From: an uncultured Clostridia bacterium
GTDB taxonomy: Bacteria; Bacillota; Clostridia; Saccharofermentanales; DTU023
Reading direction: 5' to 3'
Length of the DNA: 55,370 bases
NCBI GenBank assembly: GCA_937922005.1
Contig: CAKZWV010000016.1
Span: 1 to 55,370, forward strand
Both the position numbers and the translations under genes were made by a program. The notes under the pieces were generated by a model, which saw nothing but the letters and a program-made list of their open reading frames with translations, had not been told where the DNA came from and searched no databases. Shown here in pieces: positions 8,310-16,738 of this stretch (within the stretch, counting starts at the first letter, position 1; each line of letters begins with the position of its first letter).

Positions 8310-9701
8310 TTATTTAAGTTCTTCTGCTGCCTCAAATAAGAGTTCCCGGAGGATTTCGCCGACTGTGGGATGGGGGAAGATAATCTTGGTTAATTCTTGG
8401 ATATCTAAGCCCGTCTGCATCATAGCCACAGCTGCAACGATAAACTCAGAAGCAAAGGGGCTGATTACATGGCAGCCGATCATTTTCTTATTCTGAACGA
8501 TAATCTTGCAAATCCCATCTCCTCTCTCCGTCTCCGCCTGATAGCGTCCAGAGAAGGTCATAGGGGCCTTAAAGACCTGGTAAGGCTCATCTTTAGCTTT
8601 GAGCTCATCCTCGGTCACCCCAGCAGAGCCGACCTCAGGATCGGTATAAATCACACTGGGAACAAAGCGAGTATCCATGGAGTCCTCTTTGCCTAACATG
8701 TGGTGGACAGCTACTTCCCCTTCTCGGTAGGCCACATGGGCCAACATGATGCCCCCAACAGCATCGCCGATGGCATAGACATTGGGGCAGGAAGTTAGCT
8801 GGTGGTCGTCCACTTGGATGGCAGAGCGGTTCATGGCAAGATCCAAAGTCTCCAGACCAAAGCCCTGGGTATTAGGGCGACGGCCAATCGATAGAAGGAC
8901 CTTATTTCCTTCTACTTCCTGGACTTCCCCGTCCTTTTCAAAAATCACCTTACCGTGATTTCCGTCAGGATCGCTAGCTAGCTCGGTAACCTTCGCCTGG
9001 AGGTAGAAGGTGATACCAAGTTTTTCAAGATCTTTCTGGAGTATTTGTCCAATTTCACGATCTGTATAACCAGCAATGTGGTCGAGCATCTCGATCACAA
9101 TCACCTTAGAACCCGCCATGGCATAGTAGGAGGCCATTTCCAGACCGATGACTCCGCCACCAATAATAAGGAGCGTTTCAGGGACTTCAGTCAGATCCAA
9201 AATCTCCCGATTGGTCAGGGCAAAGCCAGACTCAAGGGCCGCATCAATACCAGTAAAGGGAATAATCATGGCTGAAGACCCAGTGGCAATCATGAGATTT
9301 TTAGCTGTGATTTCTTGGTCGCCAGCCTGGATGCGCAGGTTGCCAGCCTCATCCTTGCCCAGGATCTCCCCCTTGGCAGTCAGGATCTCCACATTAGCTC
9401 CCGTTACTTGCATTTTGATACCAGCAGAAAGGCGTTTGACGATCTTGTTTTTGCGCTTGATGAGTTTGCCCTGATCGATGGCAGGATCGGAAGCAGAGAA
9501 GGCAAAGGCCTTCCCCTCTTGGGTGTGCCATTTCATTTTCCCAGTGTGAAGAAGGGTCTTTGAAGGAATGCATCCCTCATTAACGCAGACGCCTCCCAGA
9601 CTACTCTGCTCGATGAGGACGGTCTTAAGTCCTGCCTTACCAGCTCGGATCGCTGCATTGTAGCCGCCCGGGCCCCCACCTAAGATACATAAATCGTACA
9701 T
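8310..9701 (-). CDS. lpdA: Dihydrolipoyl dehydrogenase (E3)
   Basis: This is a 463-residue flavin disulfide reductase. The N-terminal FAD-binding site is LGGGPGGYNAAI, the redox disulfide is GGVCVNEGCIPSKT (residues about 38-52), the NAD site is IIGGGVIGLEMASYYAMAG, and the C-terminal catalytic HPTVGE is present. It would reoxidise dihydrolipoamide of a 2-oxo acid, acetoin or glycine cleavage complex. No E1/E2 or glycine cleavage gene is in the window and it has no lipoyl domain, so its partner complex is unknown. AAGGAGGAAAT precedes the ATG. One copy of the dispersed motif lies inside (9037). Confidence 0.94.
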   Translation of the reverse strand: MYDLCILGGGPGGYNAAIRAGKAGLKTVLIEQSSLGGVCVNEGCIPSKTLLHTGKMKWHTQEGKAFAFSASDPAIDQGKLIKRKNKIVKRLSAGIKMQVTGANVEILTAKGEILGKDEAGNLRIQAGDQEITAKNLMIATGSSAMIIPFTGIDAALESGFALTNREILDLTEVPETLLIIGGGVIGLEMASYYAMAGSKVIVIEMLDHIAGYTDREIGQILQKDLEKLGITFYLQAKVTELASDPDGNHGKVIFEKDGEVQEVEGNKVLLSIGRRPNTQGFGLETLDLAMNRSAIQVDDHQLTSCPNVYAIGDAVGGIMLAHVAYREGEVAVHHMLGKEDSMDTRFVPSVIYTDPEVGSAGVTEDELKAKDEPYQVFKAPMTFSGRYQAETERGDGICKIIVQNKKMIGCHVISPFASEFIVAAVAMMQTGLDIQELTKIIFPHPTVGEILRELLFEAAEELK

Positions 9702-9734
9702 ATTTCCTCCTTGTTCTCTGGTATCCGTTCTATC

Positions 9735-10868
9735 TTAGTCTTGGTTTGCGACGGTTACCATGGTAATGTATTCTAGCTTTCCATCAGTAATCCGGTCTAC
9801 CACAACAGGTTTCACAGGATCTCCATTGGAATCCAAGGTAACTTTACCAGCTACCCCTTCAAAGCCCTGGGTCTGAGACAAGGCAATTCGCAAGGGATCT
9901 GCATCAGTGTTCCCAGCCTTTTCCATGGAATCGAGGATCAGCATATAAGCATCATAGCCTAAAGCAGTTAAAGATGCAGGTGCTATTCCCTGACTTTGAC
10001 ATTTTTTCACAAATTCTTGGTTCTTTTGCGACTCATTATTGCTAGCGTTGTAGTGGGCAGTCAAATAGATATTAGAAGTATCTTTTACTCCCTCCAAGAA
10101 GCCGTGGATGTCCCAAGTATCACCACCAAGAATAGGCTTATCGTAGCCCTTTTGACGGAGGGACTGAATGAAGTCAACACATTCCTTATATTCTCCGCCT
10201 GCAAAAACGACATCGGGTTGCTTATCCATGATCTCAGCAATTACGTCCGTAAAATCAGCGGTATCCGTCACATAGTTGTTCTCAATCACGACGCTCATAG
10301 GGCCATTTTTTTCCACAAAGCCTTGTTTGAAAGCTTGGCAAACGGAGACGGAATAGGCACTATCCAGATTTTTGACCACGGCCGCCGTCTTCGCTTGTAA
10401 ATCATTACTGGCATACTCAGCCATAACCTTACCCTGGCCAGGGTCAGTAAAGCAGATGCGGAAGTAATAGGGATTATTGGCTGTCACAGCAGGGGCGGTA
10501 GAGCCTGGGCTTACAACGGGCACCTTGCCCTCGAAGAAGGTCTGGCCACCAGCTATCGAAAGATAGGAGGCGCAGCTCCCAATGGCCGCGGCTACATGTT
10601 TTTGGACCAGATCTTGGGCAACTTTCTTAGCCACATCAGCATTGGATTGTGTATCGGCTTTGATAATTTCTACGGTTTTACCCAAGACGGTGGGTCTTTC
10701 CCGGTTGGCCATTTCTACTCCGGCTAGGGTTTCTAAACCTCCGGAGGAGCTGTTACCAGTGAGAGGTTCATAGACGGCAATTTGAATGGTCTCATTCTTG
10801 GCTTTACCACATGACCCAAGGCCCAAGCAAAGTCCAAGAACAACAAAACAGATCAGGATACGCTTCAT
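9735..10868 (-). CDS. LivJ-like branched-chain amino acid/amide-binding lipoprotein (copy 1)
   Basis: This 377-residue periplasmic-binding-protein type I lipoprotein has a signal peptide ending in a lipobox, LGLGSC with Cys20. The mature part begins with IQIAVYEPLTGNSSSGGLE, a ligand-binding signature of HAAT-type ABC binding proteins. GGDTWDIHGFLEG marks the hinge region. It is one of three tandem paralogues without permease or ATPase genes beside them. The ATG at 10868 follows GGAGATTTTG; an upstream frame to 10940 is not supported. Ligand unknown. Confidence 0.88.
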   Translation of the reverse strand: MKRILICFVVLGLCLGLGSCGKAKNETIQIAVYEPLTGNSSSGGLETLAGVEMANRERPTVLGKTVEIIKADTQSNADVAKKVAQDLVQKHVAAAIGSCASYLSIAGGQTFFEGKVPVVSPGSTAPAVTANNPYYFRICFTDPGQGKVMAEYASNDLQAKTAAVVKNLDSAYSVSVCQAFKQGFVEKNGPMSVVIENNYVTDTADFTDVIAEIMDKQPDVVFAGGEYKECVDFIQSLRQKGYDKPILGGDTWDIHGFLEGVKDTSNIYLTAHYNASNNESQKNQEFVKKCQSQGIAPASLTALGYDAYMLILDSMEKAGNTDADPLRIALSQTQGFEGVAGKVTLDSNGDPVKPVVVDRITDGKLEYITMVTVANQD

Positions 10869-11169
10869 GATTACAAAATCTCCTTGTTCTTTTATACAGT
10901 AATATCGTAGCCCCTTTCGGCTTTTGGCATAACCAGGCACACGGAAGGCCCTCTCGCTGATAGGACTTTCGAATCCCGGACAAGATAGGATAGCACAGGC
11001 AGGAAGATTTGGCCAGTTAGTAATTATGGCATTCGTAGAAAAAAAAGCAGTGCGAGCCGCAGAAGAGCCTATGCGCCAGCAGGGCCTAGGCCATTCTATA
11101 CATCCTTAGCAGGATTTCCCGCAGCGGTACCGCAAGATTTCCTCTTTCTGCGCAAGAGAAGGAGCAAGA
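10869..11169. other. Spacer between LivJ copies 1 and 2
   Basis: I see no open gene in about 300 bases. A perfect 10-bp palindrome GCGGTACCGC lies near 11123. The spacer probably holds the promoter of copy 1, but no convincing -35/-10 pair was found. No terminator with a T run follows copy 2. Confidence 0.4.
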
Positions 11170-12345
11170 CTACTTTTGTGGACGATAGGTCGGAACGGCC
11201 TTCTTGCGAATCAAAGTCACAAACTGTACCTCTCCATTGTGGAGGGCATCAATGACCACGGGTTTCGTCGCATCTCCTTTGTCATCAAAAGAAATAGGCC
11301 CGGTAGCACCTGGAAAATCCTTCGTCGCAGCCAGGGCATTGCGGATGGCCTGAGGATCGGTTGAGCCCGCCCTTTCTATGGCATCCAAGGCTAAAAGGTA
11401 GGCATCATAGCCCAAAGCGGTCAGGGAAGACGCCTCCTTAGCCGCCTTGTCACAAGCTGCTAAGAAAAGGCGTCCAGGCTCTGAACTCGCATTGGCTGGA
11501 TGAAAGTTGGCGGTAAAATACAGATCATTCGTCATCCCTACCCCATCCAAAAAGGCCTCAATGTCCCAGGTGTCTCCTCCCAGGATCGGGCCGTTATAGC
11601 CAGCCTCCCTGAGTGCTTGGACCAAACGAACACAGTCCTTGTATTCTCCTCCGGCAAAGACCACCTCTGGGTGCTTGACTTGAAGTTTTTTGATGATGTC
11701 TTTGAAATTCGGATTTCCTCCCCCAATATAAGACTCCTGCAAGATTACGCTACCCGCCCCATGCATTGACTGAAAGCTTTGTTGAAAGGCCTGACAAAGG
11801 CTAACGGAATACTCCGAACTCATATCTTTGATAATAGCAGCCCGGCTGATCCCAAGACTATCCGAAACAAAACTTGCCATAGCTTGCCCTTGGATATGGT
11901 CCGTAAAGCATAGGCGAAAATGATAGGCGCTAGCTTGGGTCACTAGGGGGCTAGTTGATCCTGTAATAATAACCGGGATCTTAGCTGCGGCAAAAGTGGG
12001 TGCCCCAGCAATAGAAAGGGCCGAAGAAGCACTACCAATAACCAGGTTTACTTTCTGGTCAACCAAGTCCTTCGCTAGTTTGCCTGCAGCAAGGGGATCA
12101 GAGGCCAAATCAGCTCGGACAAGCTCCACCTTACGCCCCAAGACCTCGGATTTTGTGGCATAGGCCATTTCGATACCAGCCAGACTCTCTTGGCCCCCGC
12201 CAGCATTGTTCCCTGTAAGCGACTCATAGACAGCTATGCGAATGGGGGTGGCTTGGTCGTCCTGGCGGGCCTTCGTGCAAGCACCCAGACCGCCTAGTCT
12301 GATCGAGAGAGCAATAAGCAATAAAAAGATCTTGTAAGGTCGCAT
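11170..12345 (-). CDS. LivJ-like binding lipoprotein (copy 2)
   Basis: This is a 391-residue paralogue of the flanking genes. The lipobox is LGGLGAC with Cys23, followed by RIAVYESLTGNNAGGG, the same binding-site segment as the other copies but with NNAG for NSSS, suggesting a changed ligand. GGDTWDIEAFLDG is conserved. AAAGGAG precedes the ATG by 9 bases. Its spacers on both sides are long, so each copy may be transcribed on its own. Confidence 0.87.
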   Translation of the reverse strand: MRPYKIFLLLIALSIRLGGLGACTKARQDDQATPIRIAVYESLTGNNAGGGQESLAGIEMAYATKSEVLGRKVELVRADLASDPLAAGKLAKDLVDQKVNLVIGSASSALSIAGAPTFAAAKIPVIITGSTSPLVTQASAYHFRLCFTDHIQGQAMASFVSDSLGISRAAIIKDMSSEYSVSLCQAFQQSFQSMHGAGSVILQESYIGGGNPNFKDIIKKLQVKHPEVVFAGGEYKDCVRLVQALREAGYNGPILGGDTWDIEAFLDGVGMTNDLYFTANFHPANASSEPGRLFLAACDKAAKEASSLTALGYDAYLLALDAIERAGSTDPQAIRNALAATKDFPGATGPISFDDKGDATKPVVIDALHNGEVQFVTLIRKKAVPTYRPQK

Positions 12346-12402
12346 CGCTGGTTCTCCTTTATTCTTAGGACCAAGTCACCTCCCGAAAAATTGCCACAAG
12401 AC

Positions 12403-12429
12403 GGCCGTGTAAGCAATTACTACACGGCC
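12403..12429 (-). terminator. Probable terminator after LivJ copy 3
   Basis: A perfect 9-bp stem GGCCGTGTA/TACACGGCC with a 9-base loop lies 69 bases after the copy 3 stop. On the minus strand the T run (ATTTTT) comes 12 bases later rather than directly, so the site may be a weak terminator or a leader hairpin of copy 2. Confidence 0.5.
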
Positions 12430-12497
12430 ATGCGTTCAACAAGTCCAATCCAAGAAGCTTTCCAACCGACAAATACTCCAGCCCAACTATTTTTCAA

Positions 12498-13637
12498 CTA
12501 CTGAATGGTCGTTACAAATTTCACCTGGCCATTTTCAATGGAGTCAATAACAACTGGCTTGATGGGGTCTCCATTTTCATTCAAGGAAATCTCGCCTGCG
12601 ACCCCTTGGAAACCCTTGGTCTGGGCAAGGGTATCTCGGATTGCTTCCGGATCTGCTTTGCCCGTCTTTTCAATGGCATCAAGGATCAGCATGTAGGCAT
12701 CATAGCCCAGAGCGGTCAGCGAGGAAGGGGTGACATTTTTACTCTTACAAAGGTCAACAAAGGCCTTGGCAGCAGGATCTTTTACGTTGTCTGCATTGTA
12801 GTGTGCTGTAAAATAGATCTGTGAGCTCGATCCAATGCCCGAAATAAAGCCACCGATGTCCCAGGTGTCACCACCAAGGAAGGGCTTCTGATAGCCCTTA
12901 TCTCTGGCAGCCTTCACCAGACCTGCACACTCCTTATATTCGCCCGCTGCAAAGACAACATCAGGATCCTTGTCAAGAATATGCTGGACTTGGGAACTAA
13001 AATCCTCGTCACCAGAAATATAAGAGTCCTCATAAACGACACTCGTCGGCCCATTAATCTCATTGAAGCTTTGTTTAAAAGCCTGGCAAAGACTGATGGA
13101 ATAGTCTGAACCCATGTTTTTGACCACCACAGCGGTCTTGGCGTTTAAATTTTCAGCTGCATACTTGGCCATGACCTTGCCCTGGTCCGGGTCGGTAAAG
13201 CATACCCTAAAATAATAAGGGTTATTCTTGGTCACCGCAGGACTTGTAGCCCCTGGGGCAACAATCGGAACCTTGCCCGCCATAAATTTCGGACCTCCGG
13301 CCACAGCCAGATAGGAGGCACAGGTGCCAATCGCAGCTGTGATCTTGTTTTTTCCAATTAAATCATCGGCAACGTGGCCGGCAACCAAGGGGTCTGACTG
13401 GGTATCACCCCGAACAAGCTCAATGGGACGGCCAAGAACACTACCCTTTTGTTCGTGGGCCAATTCGACCCCGGCCACGGTCTCCAAACCACCTGAAGAG
13501 CTATTCCCTGTTAAGGGTTCAAAGATGCCAATTTTAATAGCATCTCCCGCACCAGCTTCCTTGTCATCTTTTTTTCCGCAAGCAGCAGTAGACAGCATTA
13601 AACTAAGAGCCAATAAGATAAGAACGAACTTTTTCAT
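12498..13637 (-). CDS. LivJ-like binding lipoprotein (copy 3)
   Basis: This 379-residue paralogue has lipobox STAAC with Cys20. It then reads IKIGIFEPLTGNSSSGGLE, nearly identical at the binding site to copy 1, and carries GGDTWDIGGFISG. By eye it is closer to copy 1 than to copy 2. The ATG at 13637 is preceded by AAGGAGTGCTT; an extension to 13661 is not supported. A relic of a fourth copy lies upstream at 13825-13878. Confidence 0.88.
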   Translation of the reverse strand: MKKFVLILLALSLMLSTAACGKKDDKEAGAGDAIKIGIFEPLTGNSSSGGLETVAGVELAHEQKGSVLGRPIELVRGDTQSDPLVAGHVADDLIGKNKITAAIGTCASYLAVAGGPKFMAGKVPIVAPGATSPAVTKNNPYYFRVCFTDPDQGKVMAKYAAENLNAKTAVVVKNMGSDYSISLCQAFKQSFNEINGPTSVVYEDSYISGDEDFSSQVQHILDKDPDVVFAAGEYKECAGLVKAARDKGYQKPFLGGDTWDIGGFISGIGSSSQIYFTAHYNADNVKDPAAKAFVDLCKSKNVTPSSLTALGYDAYMLILDAIEKTGKADPEAIRDTLAQTKGFQGVAGEISLNENGDPIKPVVIDSIENGQVKFVTTIQ

Positions 13638-13824
13638 AAGCACTCCTTCATATTTCGGCAACCTGATGGTTCCGCAATGTGTTTATCCTTGTGGGCCTAT
13701 CCCCACGGGACTCTTATTTTACAGAAACTAGTGTTTTTTGCAAAATTCTTTTAACTTGTTCTTAATCTAGACTAGTAAAATCTTAACAATAATAAAAAAA
13801 CAACTGGCAGCTCGGGAGTATTTG

Positions 13825-13878
13825 TCCAGAGATAAAGTCTGCCGTATCCCAGGTATCCCCGCCTAAAATGAGCTGATA
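13825..13878 (-). pseudogene. Relic of a fourth LivJ-like gene
   Basis: The minus strand reads YQLILGGDTWDTADFISG, matching the GGDTWDIGGFISG segment of the three intact copies. It is bounded by a TAA just upstream and by unrelated sequence downstream. Only about 54 bases remain recognisable, between the rpsD terminator and the upstream region of copy 3. A copy of the dispersed motif (13814-13824) adjoins it. Confidence 0.7.
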
Positions 13879-13883
13879 TTAAA

Positions 13884-13920
13884 CTACAAAAAACCCCCTG
13901 GTGCTATAGCACAGGGGGTT
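13884..13920 (-). terminator. rpsD terminator
   Basis: The stem AACCCCCTG/CAGGGGGTT is followed on the minus strand by TTTTTTG, 31 bases after the rpsD stop. Confidence 0.9.
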
Positions 13921-13951
13921 GATAAGAAATCTTCTTCTAAAATTTCGCGTT

Positions 13952-14545
13952 TTACCTGGAGTAGAACTCGATAACCATTTGGTCGTTGACTTCGATCGGA
14001 ATTTCTTCACGGGTTGGAACCCTAACCAGGGTGGCCGTTGCCTTGTTGACATCGACCTCCAGGTAAGACGGTGCAAAACCGGCCCGGTCCTGGAAAGTCT
14101 CTAGGAAGTACTCATTGGACTTCGAGGATTCCTTGAAGGAAATCTGGTCATTGACCTTGCAGGCCACGGAAGGAATGGTGCACTTCTTCCCATTCAGGCG
14201 GATGTGGCCATGGGTCACCAACTGCCGAGCCATCCGGATACTGCTTGCAAATCCGCTCCGATATACGAGGGCGTCTAACCTGGTCTCTAGAGCTTTGACC
14301 AAGGCGTCGCCTGTCTTTTCTTTGGACTTTCTTGCGTCCCCATAATAGTTCAAGAGCTGTCTTTCAAATATTCCGTAATAAGCCTTTAGCTTCTGCTTTT
14401 CAATCAACTGCAAGCGGTACTCAGTCGGCTTACGGCGGGAACGAGCAGCCCCTGCACCCGCACGCTTCATCGCCTTCGGGTGGCCGCAGGTGTTCACGCC
14501 AAGCCAGCGGCATTCCTTAAAACGGGGTCCTCTTCTGGTAGCCAT
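13952..14545 (-). CDS. rpsD: 30S ribosomal protein S4
   Basis: This 197-residue primary 16S rRNA-binding protein nucleates small-subunit assembly. The conserved S4 core (EYRLQLIEKQKLKAYYG, residues about 38-54) and the S4 RNA-binding domain (RLDALVYRSGFASSIRMARQ, LVTHGHIRLNGK) are complete. Two cysteines (ECRWLGVNTCGHP) sit where zinc-binding S4 forms carry more, so zinc binding is doubtful. The gene is monocistronic here, away from the rpsM-rpsK-rpoA operon, with its own promoter, leader and terminator. AAAGGAG precedes the ATG. Confidence 0.96.
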   Translation of the reverse strand: MATRRGPRFKECRWLGVNTCGHPKAMKRAGAGAARSRRKPTEYRLQLIEKQKLKAYYGIFERQLLNYYGDARKSKEKTGDALVKALETRLDALVYRSGFASSIRMARQLVTHGHIRLNGKKCTIPSVACKVNDQISFKESSKSNEYFLETFQDRAGFAPSYLEVDVNKATATLVRVPTREEIPIEVNDQMVIEFYSR

Positions 14546-14581
14546 ATAAATTCTCCTTTATTGGGATCAAATGTTGTCAAA

Positions 14582-14640
14582 ACACACCGGCAGGATCTTG
14601 GTCAATCCCCTGCTATGTGAGGTCAAAAGATCCTTGTGTA
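14582..14640 (-). promoter_or_regulatory. Structured rpsD leader, candidate S4 autoregulatory element
   Basis: The untranslated leader between promoter and start can form nested stems: outer ACAC/GTGT, then GGATCTT/AAGATCC, then a purine-rich internal region. Monocistronic rpsD genes of Firmicutes are commonly repressed by S4 binding to such a leader (family knowledge). Membership in that RNA class is inference. Confidence 0.5.
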
Positions 14641-14656
14641 TTTTGGCACGAGGGGA

Positions 14657-14685
14657 ATTTTAGCATAAATATAGATAAAAGGCAA
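14657..14685 (-). promoter_or_regulatory. rpsD promoter
   Basis: The -35 TTGCCT (14680-14685) and -10 TAAAAT (14657-14662) are separated by 17 bases on the minus strand. They leave a leader of roughly 105 bases before the rpsD ATG. Confidence 0.7.
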
Positions 14686-14692
14686 ATTTTCT

Positions 14693-14723
14693 AAATAAAA
14701 AAGAGACCCCCTCAGGGATCTCC
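14693..14723 (-). terminator. Terminator after the solute-binding-protein relic
   Basis: On the minus strand GAGATCCC pairs with GGGGTCTC, followed by TTTTTTATTT. It closes the purF/relic side transcript before the rpsD promoter. Confidence 0.82.
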
Positions 14724-14729
14724 ATCTAC

Positions 14730-14960
14730 CTATGGCTGGTTGGGGTTGGAACTGGCGGCCGTAGGGACTTTATGCAGGCTTGCCTCTGCATCAATAGCTT
14801 CATTCATCATCCGGTCATAGTCTTCTGGTTTGTATTTAGCAAGGAGGTCGTCGATCTTGCGTAGGAGATTATAATTTCCCCGCTTCACAGAGATACCAAT
14901 ATTGATACTCTCTGGGGTAACCCGGAAGTTATCCTCGGTCTCGTTGAAGTCAAGCATCAC
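14730..14960 (-). pseudogene. C-terminal fragment of a family 3 solute-binding protein
   Basis: Only the last 75 or so residues are present. The run MLDFNETEDNF, then SINIGISVKRGNYNLL and KIDDLLAKYKPEDYD, resembles the C-terminal lobe of amino-acid ABC binding proteins. The first 150-200 residues, signal peptide and ligand site are missing, and the sequence before it is unrelated. A normal terminator follows, so the 3' end of a lost gene was retained. It could still be expressed as a short peptide from the ATG at 15005. Confidence 0.6.
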
Positions 14961-15076
14961 AAAAAAGGAAAGAGAATGACAAGACAAAAATGAAGAATTT
15001 CTCACATTTTCTTCAAATTATCTTATCTATAAAGCTGTTAACAATCGGCTAGAAATTGGCTCCTATAAAGGTCGGT

Positions 15077-16624
15077 TTATTCTGCTTCTGGGCTGGGGGC
15101 GCAAGATCCCCGAGGAGCTCCCTGGGAGGCTCCTGGGTATGCCCACTGGTAGAGGCGGGTGGGATAAGCCCCTGTGAAACAAGCTGTACAGAGGCCTCCT
15201 CCTGTGACTGTCTCTAGGTCTTCCAAAGATAAGAACTCCAGGGAGTTTGCTCCGATCCATGCCCGGAGGGTTTCGTTATCCATTTTGGCCGAGGCCAACT
15301 GGTCCCGATCATGGATATCGATCCCATAGTGACAAGGATAACAGAGGGGTGGGGCAGAGATCCGTAAATGGACCTCTTTGGCCCCTGCCTGGAAAAGCAT
15401 TTTGACAATCCGAGTAGAAGTCGTCCCCCGGACAATCGAATCATCTACTAGGAGGATCCTCTTATCCCGGACGATACTGGCCACTGGGGACAACTTCATC
15501 CGGACCCCCCGGTCTCGTTCGGCCTGGGAAGGTTTGATGAAGGTCCGCCCCACATAACGGTTTTTTATGATCCCCATCTCGTAAGGGAGGCCTCGGGCTT
15601 CGGCATAGCCCATGGCCGCCGAAAGTGAGGAATCCGGAACCCCTACCACCATGTCGACTTTTACAGAATCTCTCAGGGCTAAGGCTCGCCCAAGGCCCTT
15701 GCGGACTTGATGGATGTTACGGCCAAATTTCATAGAATCTGGCCGAGAAAAATAAATAAACTCCATAGCACAAAAATGCTGGCTCTGGTCCGGAGACTCA
15801 TAAAGGGAGACCACATCCGGTAAGACAGACAAGGCTGTCTCTGGATGGGGATCTAAGCCAAGACTTTGAGCCATCTCTTCAAGGTGAAGGTAAGAATAAG
15901 AATGGACCCCTTGGCGGTCGACTACCACAATTTCACCGGGCTCAATCTCTCGGATGAAGTCAGCGGCGATGATCTCAAAGGCGCAACTCTCCGAACAGAG
16001 GGCGTGACCTCCCTTGAGCTTACCCAGGCACAGGGGGCGGAAGCCATTTCGGTCCCGAACGCCGATAAGTTTATCCTCACAGCCCACGACCAAGGAAAAA
16101 GATCCATCCAATTTCCGACAGGCCTGAGCTACCTTCCACTCAATAGGTCCTTCTTCTCTTTGAATAATGTGGGAAATAACCTCGGTATCCGCTGTTCCGT
16201 GAAAAATACTCCCGAGATTTTCCAGACCGGTCCGCAAATCCAGGGCATTGGTGATTTCTCCGTTATGGGCTACCACAAAACTGTCTTGGTGAGAACGAAC
16301 AACAATGGGTTGGATATTCTCAACAATATTCTGACCGCTGGTTGCATAACGGACATGGCCGACGCTCACGAGCCCTTCTCCTAGGTCGGCCAGAGATTTA
16401 CTGTCAAAGACCTCCGTAACTAAGCCAAAACCCTTATGGACCCGGATTCCATCTTGGGTAAAGCAGGTAATGCCTGCCGCCTCTTGGCCCCGGTGTTGGA
16501 GAGCGTGGAGGCAATAATAATTCATGGCTACCGTGTTTTCTACTTGAAAGAGGCCAGCTACGCCACAGGCATCATGGAGGGCCTCCTCTACACCTGCTGA
16601 AAATCCGCTTGTTTGGGGAACCAT
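15077..16624 (-). CDS. purF: Amidophosphoribosyltransferase
   Basis: This enzyme makes phosphoribosylamine from PRPP and glutamine, the first committed step of purine synthesis. After a short propeptide comes DACGVAGLF, whose Cys becomes the N-terminal glutaminase nucleophile. The glutaminase domain includes LQHRGQEAAGI and GHVRYATSG; the PRPP-binding site is LVDDSIVRGTTS near residue 360. Four cysteines suited to a 4Fe-4S cluster, as in the Bacillus enzyme, are plausible (CYPCHYG, CTAC). Two starts are possible: ATG 16624 (GGGGG 7 bases upstream) or ATG 16654 (AAGGAG 5 bases upstream). No other purine genes are adjacent. Confidence 0.94.
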   Translation of the reverse strand: MVPQTSGFSAGVEEALHDACGVAGLFQVENTVAMNYYCLHALQHRGQEAAGITCFTQDGIRVHKGFGLVTEVFDSKSLADLGEGLVSVGHVRYATSGQNIVENIQPIVVRSHQDSFVVAHNGEITNALDLRTGLENLGSIFHGTADTEVISHIIQREEGPIEWKVAQACRKLDGSFSLVVGCEDKLIGVRDRNGFRPLCLGKLKGGHALCSESCAFEIIAADFIREIEPGEIVVVDRQGVHSYSYLHLEEMAQSLGLDPHPETALSVLPDVVSLYESPDQSQHFCAMEFIYFSRPDSMKFGRNIHQVRKGLGRALALRDSVKVDMVVGVPDSSLSAAMGYAEARGLPYEMGIIKNRYVGRTFIKPSQAERDRGVRMKLSPVASIVRDKRILLVDDSIVRGTTSTRIVKMLFQAGAKEVHLRISAPPLCYPCHYGIDIHDRDQLASAKMDNETLRAWIGANSLEFLSLEDLETVTGGGLCTACFTGAYPTRLYQWAYPGASQGAPRGSCAPSPEAE

Positions 16625-16695
16625 ACTAGATCCCCCTTTTTGGTTACAATACATACCTTCTCCTTATCTTCCCCTCTTTTTCAGAGGGTTCTAGC

Positions 16696-16737
16696 CCCGC
16701 CCTGCTCAGAAAAACTGAGCGAAGGAATGAGGGCGGG
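16696..16737. other. Nested hairpin between rho and purF
   Basis: CCCGCCCT pairs with AGGGCGGG, and inside it GCTCAG pairs with CTGAGC around five A residues. It begins two bases beyond the rho stop. There is no T run on the minus strand, so it may stabilise the rho mRNA 3' end rather than terminate. The variant GGGATTATTTG overlaps its edge (16735-16745). Confidence 0.55.
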
Positions 16738-16738
16738 A

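Noticed and set aside
11160..13640. LivJ copies as parts of a complete ABC transporter operon
   Set aside because: No permease or ATPase gene occurs on either side within the window.
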